From contig JAJUIM010000031.1 of assembly GCA_029267645.1 (NCBI GenBank), positions 1-11,973 on the forward strand: a stretch of DNA of 11,973 nucleotides. Reading direction: 5' to 3'. Source of the DNA: Microbacterium sp. GTDB taxonomy: Bacteria; Actinomycetota; Actinomycetes; Actinomycetales; Microbacteriaceae. The number at the start of each line of letters is the position of its first letter. The stretch's first letter is position 1. The notes below the pieces were generated by a model. That model saw only the letters and a program-made list of their open reading frames with translations, did not search any database and had not been told where the DNA came from. This document shows positions 1-7,743 of the stretch, in pieces. A program made the position numbers and the translations under genes.

Positions 1-47
1 AGCTCGGACATGGAACCCCCTGGATCGGACACCCTCGCCTTATCGAC

Positions 48-65
48 GATATGGTGTGTCATATC
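48..65. promoter_or_regulatory. Operator-like inverted repeat upstream of TetR gene
   Basis: GATATG (48-53) and CATATC (60-65) form a perfect 6-bp inverted repeat with a 6-nt spacer, 18 bp overall. It overlaps the proposed -35 at 56-61. TetR-family repressors usually bind palindromes of this size and often control their own gene, so autoregulation is the simplest reading. That is inference; no binding is shown. Confidence 0.5.
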
Positions 66-84
66 TGCGTTACAGTCGTACCGT
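56..84 (+). promoter_or_regulatory. Candidate promoter giving a leaderless TetR mRNA
   Basis: GTGTCA (56-61, 4 of 6 matches to TTGACA) lies 17 nt before TACCGT (79-84, which fits the actinobacterial -10 pattern TANNNT). The -10 occupies -12 to -7 relative to the A of the ATG at 91, so transcription should start at the start codon itself. No Shine-Dalgarno sequence precedes that ATG, which agrees with leaderless translation, common in actinobacteria. Confidence 0.5.
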
Positions 85-90
85 AGCAGT

Positions 91-786
91 ATGGCAGGCG
101 ACGCGCAGCACGACACCCGCACGCGGCTCATCGACGCCGCGGCAGAGCTCATCGCCTCGACGCCCGGGGAGGACTTCTCGCTGCGCGCCGTGTGCGACGC
201 CGCCGGGGTCACGCTCCCGACGCTCTACCACTTCTTCGGATCCAAGCAGGGGCTCGTCGACGCCGTCATCGAACGCGGCTTCGACATGTACATCGACGAG
301 AAGCAGGCGCACGAGCCGTCGGGCGACCCGATCCAGGACATCCGGTCGGGGTGGGACGCCCACGTCGCATTCGGCATCGCGAACCCCGGCTTCTACACGC
401 TCATGTACGGCACCGTGCGCCCCGGCCACTCGCCCGCCGCGCAGGAGCGGCCGAGCGAGATCCTCCGCGGCCTCACGCGCAGGGCCGAGGCCGCCGGCCG
501 CCTCGTCGCCCCCGCCGAGCAGGCGGCCGCGCACATCCTCGTGGCCAACATCGGCGTGACGCTGCGGCAGATCATCACGGGCATGCCGGATCCCGCCCTG
601 TCCGCCGCGGTCCGCGAAGGCGTCATCGCGGCGATCACTGGCGCGACGGCGGATCCGGCCGCGTCGCTCGAGACGGCCGCACGCACGGTCGCGGAGCACG
701 CGGCCGCGCGCCCCGGGATCCTCGGCGCGAGCGAGACGCGCCTGCTCGTCGACTGGCTGGGCAGGCTGCGCGAAGACGAGCGCTGA
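91..786 (+). CDS. TetR/AcrR-family transcriptional regulator
   Basis: A 231-residue DNA-binding regulator, normal length for TetR proteins. The N-terminal domain carries the family helix-turn-helix at about residues 31-50 (FSLRAVCDAAGV followed by TLPTLYHFFGSK), with the usual next helix (QGLVDAVIERGF). The remaining residues, about 70-231, would form the helical ligand-binding and dimer domain; its ligand cannot be read from sequence. An upstream in-frame ATG at 10 would add 27 residues unlike the family, lies before the promoter elements and has no better ribosome site, so ATG 91 is preferred. The gene converges on purA with only 18 nt between stop codons. Its target is unknown: itself through the repeat at 48-65, and possibly a gene left of the window. 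Confidence 0.9.
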   Translation: MAGDAQHDTRTRLIDAAAELIASTPGEDFSLRAVCDAAGVTLPTLYHFFGSKQGLVDAVIERGFDMYIDEKQAHEPSGDPIQDIRSGWDAHVAFGIANPGFYTLMYGTVRPGHSPAAQERPSEILRGLTRRAEAAGRLVAPAEQAAAHILVANIGVTLRQIITGMPDPALSAAVREGVIAAITGATADPAASLETAARTVAEHAAARPGILGASETRLLVDWLGRLREDER

Positions 787-804
787 CGCGCGCCCCCGCA
801 GGCC

Positions 805-2091
805 TCAGTCGATGAGGTCGTGGCGCACGATGACCTGGTCGCGGCCGGGGCCGACGCCGATCACCGAGATGCGCGTGCCGCTCATGCGCTCGAGCGTCAG
901 CACGTAATCCTGCGCGGTCTGCGGCAGATCCTCGAACCTGCGGCAGCCCGAGATGTCCTCGCTCCAGCCGGGGAACTCCTCGAGGATCGGCTTCGCGTGG
1001 TGGAAGTCGGTCTGGTTGACCGGCACCTCCTCGACCCGCTCGCCGTTCACGTCGTACGCGACGCAGACGGGGATCCGCTCGAGACCCGTGAGCGTGTCGA
1101 GCTTCGTGAGCACGAGGTCGGTGATGCCGTTGATGCGGGTCGCGTAGCGCGTGATGGGCGCGTCGTACCAGCCGACGCGGCGCGGGCGGCCCGTCGTCGT
1201 GCCGAACTCGAAGCCCGCCTGGCGCAGCCAGTCGCCCTGCTCGTCGAACAGCTCGGTCGGGAAGGGGCCCGCGCCGACGCGCGTCGTGTAGGCCTTGACG
1301 ATGCCGACGATGCGGTCGAGTCGGTTGGGGCCGACGCCGGATCCCGTCGCGGCGCCGCCCGACGTCGCGGACGACGACGTCACGAAGGGGTAGGTGCCGT
1401 GGTCGATGTCGAGCATCGTGGCCTGGCCGCCCTCGAACACGACGACCTCGCCGCGGTCGAGCGCCTGGTTCAGCAGCAGGCCCGAGTCGCAGACCATGGG
1501 GCGCACGCGCTCAACGTAGCTCAGCAGGTCGTCGACGATCTCGTCGGCCGTGATGGCGCGGCGGTTGAACACCTTCACGAGCAGGTGGTTCTTCTGGTCG
1601 AGCGCCCCCTCGACCTTCTGGCGCAGGATCGACTCGTCGAAGAGGTCCTGGATCCGGATGCCGACGCGGCTGATCTTGTCAGCGTAGGTCGGGCCGATGC
1701 CGCGGCCCGTCGTGCCGATCTGGCGCTTGCCGAGGAAGCGCTCCTGCACCTTGTCGAGCGTGCGGTGCGCCTGCGTGATGACGTGCGCGCTCGACGAGAT
1801 CTTGAGGCGCGACGTGTCGACGCCGCGCGCCTCGAGCGCCTCGAGCTCCTCGAACAGCACCGCGAGGTCGACGACGACGCCGTTTCCGATGACGGGCGTC
1901 ACACCCGGCGAGAGGATGCCCGATGGCAGGAGGTGCAGGGCGTACTTCTCGTCGCCGATGACGACCGTGTGCCCCGCGTTGTTGCCGCCATTGAACTTGA
2001 CGACCCACTCCGTGCGCTCACCGAGCAGGTCAGTGGCCTTGCCCTTGCCCTCATCGCCCCACTGGGCGCCGACGATCACGATTCCTGGCAT
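805..2091 (-). CDS. purA: Adenylosuccinate synthase (PurA)
   Basis: This cytoplasmic enzyme joins IMP and aspartate using GTP to make adenylosuccinate, the first committed step from IMP to AMP. It has 428 residues, full length for the family. The phosphate-binding loop GDEGKGK is at residues 12-18, with the catalytic Asp13, and GNNAGHTV at 36-43 places His41 where the E. coli catalytic His lies. The IMP/GTP-site segments [31 protein letters not shown] and LTKLDTL follow in order. The start is supported by AGGGGG about 7 nt upstream. It is transcribed opposite to the TetR gene, and the sortase-like gene lies upstream on the same strand with 66 nt between. That gap contains a promoter-like hexamer and palindrome, so purA probably has its own promoter. 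No other pur genes are present. Confidence 0.98.
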   Translation of the reverse strand: MPGIVIVGAQWGDEGKGKATDLLGERTEWVVKFNGGNNAGHTVVIGDEKYALHLLPSGILSPGVTPVIGNGVVVDLAVLFEELEALEARGVDTSRLKISSSAHVITQAHRTLDKVQERFLGKRQIGTTGRGIGPTYADKISRVGIRIQDLFDESILRQKVEGALDQKNHLLVKVFNRRAITADEIVDDLLSYVERVRPMVCDSGLLLNQALDRGEVVVFEGGQATMLDIDHGTYPFVTSSSATSGGAATGSGVGPNRLDRIVGIVKAYTTRVGAGPFPTELFDEQGDWLRQAGFEFGTTTGRPRRVGWYDAPITRYATRINGITDLVLTKLDTLTGLERIPVCVAYDVNGERVEEVPVNQTDFHHAKPILEEFPGWSEDISGCRRFEDLPQTAQDYVLTLERMSGTRISVIGVGPGRDQVIVRHDLID

Positions 2092-2111
2092 GGGTCATCC
2101 CCCTGATATTC

Positions 2112-2133
2112 GGGTGTTGGACACCCCATCCTA
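2112..2133 (-). promoter_or_regulatory. Candidate purA promoter -10 and overlapping palindrome
   Basis: On the minus strand TAGGAT (2133-2128) fits the TANNNT -10 pattern and would start transcription near 2121. The predicted start falls inside a perfect inverted repeat, GGGTGT (2112-2117), 3-nt spacer, ACACCC (2121-2126). A 15-bp palindrome over the +1 is a typical repressor position. It could also form a small hairpin in the 5' leader. I see no convincing -35. The regulator is unknown. Confidence 0.4.
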
Positions 2134-2157
2134 TCGAGGGCGTGCGGAAATGCCGGA

Positions 2158-2688
2158 TCAGGCGTCGTGCACGGGCTCGAGGCCGATGAACTTCATGCGG
2201 TCCTCGCCGTAGAAGCAGCTCTGCAGGGCGATCTCGCCCTTGAGGCCCACGAGCTCCTCTGTGCTGTTCCACACCTTCGAGATCTGGTCGCGGATCTCGA
2301 CGACCTCGTAAACGTCGTCGCGGCCCTCGATCTTGATCTGCTGGCCGACCTCCCACGGCAGCAGCACGTCGCCGCCGCAGTTGTTGTGCGCCGCAGCCAC
2401 GGGCGGCACGCCCTCGCGCTCGTACGAGGTCATGACCGTGAAGGTGCCGTCGCAGCGGTCGAGCTCGGGGATGCCGCCCTCGACGCCGAGCGTGACGGTG
2501 GGCAGCTCGTGGAAGACGTCTTGCTGCACCTCGTCGACCGTCTTCGTGACGCTCGTGCGGATCGCGCCATAGGTCTGCTCGACCTGCTGGGGCGCGAGCA
2601 GCACGCCCGCGAGCAGGGCCCCACCGCCGACGATGAGCACGCCGCCGAGCACGCCGAGAACGACGCCGCCGCGCTTCTTCCGTGCCAT
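2158..2688 (-). CDS. Membrane-anchored sortase-like protein
   Basis: A 176-residue protein. The start at 2688 follows AAGGGGG by about 8 nt and gives the N terminus MARKKRGG; longer in-frame starts add about 70 implausible residues. A positive head (residues 2-6) and one hydrophobic helix (about 9-32) predict a membrane anchor with the rest outside. The outer part resembles a sortase core: His101 in VAAAHNN, a VGQQIKI strand, YEVVEI, then Cys158 in IALQSC and Arg164 in DRMKFIGLEP. That order and the 57-residue His-Cys spacing fit the sortase His-Cys-Arg triad, though LQSC departs from the usual TLxTC and the Cys-Arg loop is short. Cys79 and Cys104 could form a disulfide. A TATCAT at 2724-2719 (minus) may be its -10. 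The gene is surely coding; the sortase assignment is inference and no LPXTG substrate is in the window. Confidence 0.82.
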   Translation of the reverse strand: MARKKRGGVVLGVLGGVLIVGGGALLAGVLLAPQQVEQTYGAIRTSVTKTVDEVQQDVFHELPTVTLGVEGGIPELDRCDGTFTVMTSYEREGVPPVAAAHNNCGGDVLLPWEVGQQIKIEGRDDVYEVVEIRDQISKVWNSTEELVGLKGEIALQSCFYGEDRMKFIGLEPVHDA

Positions 2689-2722
2689 GTCGGGCCCCCT
2701 TCGCACAGATCCCTTCAGATGA

Positions 2723-4201
<1,479 letters not shown>

Positions 4202-4208
4202 GACCGGG

Positions 4209-4261
4209 CGGATCCGGCCGGCTCCTGCTGGCTGTTCCGGCCGGATCCGGCCGTTTCCTGC
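4209..4261. repeat. GGATCC-rich direct repeat forming a hairpin after argG
   Basis: Positions 4209-4221 and 4237-4249 are a perfect 13-bp inverted repeat (CGGATCCGGCCGG and its complement) around a 15-nt loop. The same DNA also holds two direct copies of a 20-nt unit, 4209-4228 and 4242-4261, differing at 2 positions, with a 33-nt period. The second copy sits in a perfect 16-bp palindrome (4238-4253). The hairpin starts 8 nt after the argG stop and could act in termination or as a 3' stabiliser; the T-tract after it is weak (GTTT). Confidence 0.7.
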
Positions 4262-4268
4262 CGCCGCG

Positions 4269-4328
4269 AGGACACCAAACTTCAGGTCGGACACCAAGCT
4301 TGGTGTCCGACCTGAAGTTTGGTGTCCT
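4269..4328. repeat. Perfect 60-bp palindrome between convergent genes
   Basis: Every base pairs with its mirror around the centre at 4298/4299 (an AAGCTT core), so the 60 bp are self-complementary with no spacer. Each arm has two GGACACCAA motifs 19 bp apart, separated by ACTTCAGGTC; the inner and outer copies continue as GCTT and ACTT. As RNA it would form a stem of about 28 bp with a tiny loop. TTTCGTTT follows on the plus side, so it may terminate argG and perhaps the convergent TetR gene. It could equally be an extended protein-binding site or a dispersed repeat element. The palindrome is certain; the role is inference. Confidence 0.95.
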
Positions 4329-4340
4329 TTCGTTTGGGGG

Positions 4341-4961
4341 TCAGCGGTCCAGCTGGGAGATTCGCACCGTGCGCGCGAGATGCGACCTCAGCCGCGCGGC
4401 CATGTCGAAAGTGCGGCCCTCGAGGATCCACTGCAGCTGCAGTCCGTCCATGACGGCAACAGCCTCACGGGCGGCGCCGTCTGGGTCCACGCCATCGGCG
4501 AGCAGCCCGCGCACCTCAGCATCTCGGAAGGCTGCGGCGATCGCCGTGCGCACCCGAGCGAATCTCTCCACCACGAAATCGTGCGCTGGATGCTCCGGAT
4601 CAGTCGCCTCGGCCGACAGCACGCAGAAGAGCTCGACGAGGCCCGGCACTCGCTGATTGTGCGCCACGAGCTCGATGAGACCCGCGAGCGATTCCGCACG
4701 CACATCGTCACCGCTGCCGACGTACGTCTCTGCTTCCTCGTCGCGGTAAGCGAGGATCTCGGCCAGGAGCTCCTCCTTTGAGGGGAAATGGTGCAGCAGC
4801 CCGCTGAGTGAGATGCCCGCCTCGGCAGCGATGTTCTGCACAGACCCCGCGCGATACCCGCGCGTCGAGAACACGCGCATGCCGGCGTCGATGATGGCGG
4901 ATCGACGCTCAGCCGACTTCGCGTACGGCCCGCGACGTCCTCGCGTCGACAGCTGTGGCAT
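4341..4961 (-). CDS. TetR-family repressor, BetI-like C-terminal domain
   Basis: A 206-residue regulator divergent from the rhamnosidase gene. The basic N terminus (STRGRRGPYAKSAERR) leads into a TetR DNA-binding domain with the helix-turn-helix at about residues 39-58 (GSVQNIAAEAGISLSG then LLHHFPSKEEL). The C-terminal part, including LVELFCVLSAEAT and VAVMDGLQLQWILEG, resembles the BetI-type ligand domain. Start 4961 is chosen because it has GAGG just upstream, although the spacing is short (3 nt); an upstream in-frame ATG at 5003 would add 14 residues and extend through the likely promoter. TATCGT (4974-4969, minus) is a plausible -10. Position and orientation suggest it represses the GH78-MFS pair and itself, with a rhamnoside, rhamnose or aglycone as inducer. 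The ligand is inference. Confidence 0.92.
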   Translation of the reverse strand: MPQLSTRGRRGPYAKSAERRSAIIDAGMRVFSTRGYRAGSVQNIAAEAGISLSGLLHHFPSKEELLAEILAYRDEEAETYVGSGDDVRAESLAGLIELVAHNQRVPGLVELFCVLSAEATDPEHPAHDFVVERFARVRTAIAAAFRDAEVRGLLADGVDPDGAAREAVAVMDGLQLQWILEGRTFDMAARLRSHLARTVRISQLDR

Positions 4962-4968
4962 GCGCCTC

Positions 4969-5021
4969 ACGATAGTGCACGACCGCAAATCCCGATGGTG
5001 CACTCGGTTTTGGTGTACGCT
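4969..5021. promoter_or_regulatory. Divergent promoter region with shared inverted repeat
   Basis: AGTGCAC (4974-4980) and GTGCACT (4998-5004) are perfect inverted copies with a 17-nt spacer; their centres are 24 bp apart. The left arm abuts the proposed -10 of the TetR gene (TATCGT, 4974-4969, minus). The right arm lies near the expected -35 of the rhamnosidase promoter, whose -10 candidate is TACGCT (5016-5021). One repressor bound here could block both promoters. Neither -35 is a good match to consensus. Confidence 0.42.
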
Positions 5022-5032
5022 TCCTTTGGCTT

Positions 5033-5046
5033 TTGAAACGTTCTAA
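5033..5046. promoter_or_regulatory. LacI-type operator-like site before rhamnosidase gene
   Basis: TTGAAACGTTCTAA is centred on a CpG step and matches the palindrome TTGAAACGTTTCAA, typical of LacI/GalR-family sites, at 12 of 14 positions; half-sites agree at 5 of 7. It lies downstream of the predicted transcription start and just before the Shine-Dalgarno sequence, where a bound protein would block elongation. No LacI-family gene is in the window, so any cognate regulator would be encoded elsewhere. Confidence 0.35.
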
Positions 5047-5062
5047 CGAGGGAAGTGCTTCA

Positions 5063-7714
5063 ATGTCGCAGCGAGAGCCGGTCATTGCCGAGGTCCGCGC
5101 CGGGCGTCGCGGCGCGCCGCGGTTCTCCGCCACCGCCGTACCCGATCTCACGTGGCGCGTCTCGCCTGCCCCCGACGCGTGGCGCCAGGCGTCGGCAGTG
5201 CTCGAAGCACGATCGCAGCAAGGCGAGGTGCTCCGGTTCGCGCACGACAGCGACGAAAGCGTGGGCGTCGCCTGGCCCTTCCCGCCCCTGCGCGCCTACG
5301 AGGTCGTGCACGTGCGAGTGACCGTGACGGGCGAGGATGGAGTGCGCAGCGCACCGAGCGCGTGGATCCCGGTCGAGGCCGGCCCCCTCGGCGCCTCCGA
5401 TTGGCACGCGGCGTTCATCGCAAGTCCGGCTGACCGCTCGGACGCCCCGTCACCAGATGCCTCGGTCGAGCACGGTGCGAGCGCGAGCGACGTGCGCTCG
5501 GATCTCTCGGCCGATGACGCCGATCGCGGAGTGACCCGCTTCCGGCGCGATCTCGCCATCGACGGCGACGTCGCGCGAGCGCTGCTGTCGTACACCGCAC
5601 ACGGCATCGTCGACGTACTCGTTGACGACGTATCCGTGTCGGACGATCTGCTCGCACCTGGTTGGACGGCGTACGAAGACCGGCTCCTCTTCCGCACCGT
5701 CGACGTGACGCGTGCGCTTACCCCTGGTCGCCACGCCTTGGGCGCCCGCGTCGCACCCGGCTGGTTCGCGGAGCACTTCGGGTTTGACGGCGACTTCCGT
5801 CGGACGTGGCACGGTCGTCGCGCCCTGTCCGCGCAGTTGCGCGTCGAGTACGCGGACGGCCACGTCGAGACGATCGTGACGGACGAGGCCTGGCAGAGCA
5901 CCACGGTCGATGCCACGACCTTCGCGAGCATCTACCAGGGCGAGCGGCACGACGCACGGCTCACCGATCCTGGCCTGACCGTCGAGGGATCCCTCCCCGG
6001 TGCCGCGCCCGCATTGACCATCGAAGCTGATCCTGCTCGCCTGCGCCCCGCAGAGCTCCCGCCCGTCCGCGTGACAGAGACGCGCGCCGTCGAACGTGTG
6101 CTCACGGGTCCGCACGGCGAGGCGATCCTCGACTTCGGTCAGAACCTCGTCGGGCGCCTGCGGATCACGCTCTCGGGGCCTGAGGGCACCGAGGTCGTGC
6201 TGCGCCACGCGGAAGTGCTCGAGAACGGCGCCCTCGGCACGCGCCCACTGCGGTTTGCTGAGGCGACTGATCGCTTGATCCTGGCGGGCACGGGCGAGGA
6301 GCAGTGGGCCCCACGATTCACCTTCCATGGCTTCCGCTACGCCCAGGTCGAGGGCGTGCCCCCAGAGAGCGTGCACGCGGTCGCTGAGGTGATCCACACC
6401 GATCTCCCGCGCACCGGCTTCCTCGAAACAGGCATCGCCGCGCTCGATCGGCTGCACGAGAACGTCGTCTGGGGAACGCGAGGCAACTTCGTGTCGCTGC
6501 CGACCGACTGCCCGCAGCGCGACGAGCGTCTTGGGTGGACGGGCGACATCCAGGTCTTCGCACCGACCGCGTCCTTCCTCTACGACGTCGACGCATTCCT
6601 CGCCTCGTGGCTCGGCGACTTCGCCGCTGACCAGGCCCGTCTCGACGGCGTGGGCCCCCTCTTCTCGCCGCTCATCGACCAGGACCTGTTCCCGCCGCAG
6701 CCCATGGCTGCATGGAGTGACGCCGCGACGGTCGTTCCCATGACGCTGTGGCGGCGTTTTCGCGACCGCCGAGTCCTCGAGGCGCAGTATGCGAGCATGA
6801 CAAGCTGGGTCGACGTCATCGATCGGGAGGCGCCCGAGGGCCTGTGGGACTCGGGGATGCAGCTTGCCGACTGGCTCGACCCAACCGCGCCGCCGGACCG
6901 CCCTTTCGAGGCGCAGACGGACCCGCACCTGGTGGCGACCGCCTACTTCGCGCGATCCGCTGCTCTCACGGCGGAAGCCGCACGGATCCTCGACAAACCA
7001 GCGGACATCGCCCGGTACACGACGCTCGCGCGACGAGCACGCGACGCGTTCCAGCGCACATACATGGCCGCGGACGGCCGCTTGGCCTCCGACAGCCAGA
7101 CCGCCTACGCCATCGCGATCGTGTTCGACCTCCTGCCCGCCCACCTCGTACAACATGCGGGAGACCGTCTCGCTGAGATCGTGCGGGAAGGACGCCACCG
7201 GATCGGAACCGGCTTCGTCGGCACGCCCATCGTGAGCGACGCGCTGACCGCCACTGGCCACCGGGCGACTGCGCAGCGCATGCTGCAGACCGACGAGCTG
7301 CCCAGCTGGCTCTACCCCGTCTCGCAGGGCGCGACAACCGTTTGGGAGCGGTGGGACTCGATGCTGCCCGACGGTTCGATCAATCCGGGAGAGATGACGA
7401 GCTTCAATCACTATGCGCTCGGCGCCGTCGCCGATTGGATGCACCGTGACGTCGGCGGCATCGCGCCGCTGGATCCCGGCTACCGGCGCGTCCTGGTGCG
7501 GCCGCGCGCCGGCCTCACCGACGCCGCGCGCGCAGCCTACGAGTCACTGTACGGAACGTTCCGCGTCGAGTGGCGGGCGATCGATCCTTCGCGCGGGCCC
7601 GAGAGTCCGCTCGAGGCCACGGTCGTCGTGCCGCCGAACACCTCGGCGCTCATCGACCTGCCCGGCACCGACCCCGTTGAGGCCGGCTCCGGCACACACA
7701 TCTTCATTCCCTGA
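5063..7714 (+). CDS. GH78 alpha-L-rhamnosidase, cytoplasmic
   Basis: This glycoside hydrolase should release terminal alpha-L-rhamnose from rhamnosylated compounds. It has 883 residues, typical for bacterial GH78 enzymes. Domains in order: N-terminal beta domain (about 1-125), a jelly-roll domain (about 160-310, with LLAPGWTAYEDRL), a beta-sandwich (about 330-430), the alpha/alpha-barrel catalytic domain (about 440-790) and a C-terminal beta domain. The GH78 signature DCPQRDERLGWTGD is at 482-495 with acidic Glu488 and Asp495, and NPGEMTSFNHYALG supplies a second candidate catalytic Glu at 777. An Asp/Ser/Ala-rich linker (about 125-153) looks like an insertion. No signal peptide is visible, so substrate must be imported. 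ATG 5063 follows AGGGAAG by 7 nt; a TTG at 5033 is less likely. The MFS gene follows after 29 nt. Confidence 0.96.
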   Translation: MSQREPVIAEVRAGRRGAPRFSATAVPDLTWRVSPAPDAWRQASAVLEARSQQGEVLRFAHDSDESVGVAWPFPPLRAYEVVHVRVTVTGEDGVRSAPSAWIPVEAGPLGASDWHAAFIASPADRSDAPSPDASVEHGASASDVRSDLSADDADRGVTRFRRDLAIDGDVARALLSYTAHGIVDVLVDDVSVSDDLLAPGWTAYEDRLLFRTVDVTRALTPGRHALGARVAPGWFAEHFGFDGDFRRTWHGRRALSAQLRVEYADGHVETIVTDEAWQSTTVDATTFASIYQGERHDARLTDPGLTVEGSLPGAAPALTIEADPARLRPAELPPVRVTETRAVERVLTGPHGEAILDFGQNLVGRLRITLSGPEGTEVVLRHAEVLENGALGTRPLRFAEATDRLILAGTGEEQWAPRFTFHGFRYAQVEGVPPESVHAVAEVIHTDLPRTGFLETGIAALDRLHENVVWGTRGNFVSLPTDCPQRDERLGWTGDIQVFAPTASFLYDVDAFLASWLGDFAADQARLDGVGPLFSPLIDQDLFPPQPMAAWSDAATVVPMTLWRRFRDRRVLEAQYASMTSWVDVIDREAPEGLWDSGMQLADWLDPTAPPDRPFEAQTDPHLVATAYFARSAALTAEAARILDKPADIARYTTLARRARDAFQRTYMAADGRLASDSQTAYAIAIVFDLLPAHLVQHAGDRLAEIVREGRHRIGTGFVGTPIVSDALTATGHRATAQRMLQTDELPSWLYPVSQGATTVWERWDSMLPDGSINPGEMTSFNHYALGAVADWMHRDVGGIAPLDPGYRRVLVRPRAGLTDAARAAYESLYGTFRVEWRAIDPSRGPESPLEATVVVPPNTSALIDLPGTDPVEAGSGTHIFIP

Positions 7715-7743
7715 CCCTCCCTTTCACGTTCGAAGGAGAACGG

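Noticed and set aside
27..33. GGACACC also at 27-33 and 2119-2125, as in the 60-bp palindrome
   Set aside because: Seven GC-rich bases recur by chance, and the surrounding sequence does not match the 19-bp unit.
787..804. Possible terminator between the TetR gene and purA
   Set aside because: The 18-nt gap is GC-rich but I find no convincing stem or T-tract.
820..2106. Long open frame on the plus strand across purA
   Set aside because: It mirrors purA, is Arg/Ala/Asp-rich without any domain, and is the expected shadow of high-GC coding DNA.
5033..5062. Upstream TTG start for the rhamnosidase at 5033
   Set aside because: It would put the good AGGGAAG ribosome site inside the gene and add ten residues; TTG 5033 has no ribosome site of its own.
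5450..7444. 664-codon frame antisense to the rhamnosidase
   Set aside because: Shadow frame with no motif, wholly inside a recognised GH78 gene.
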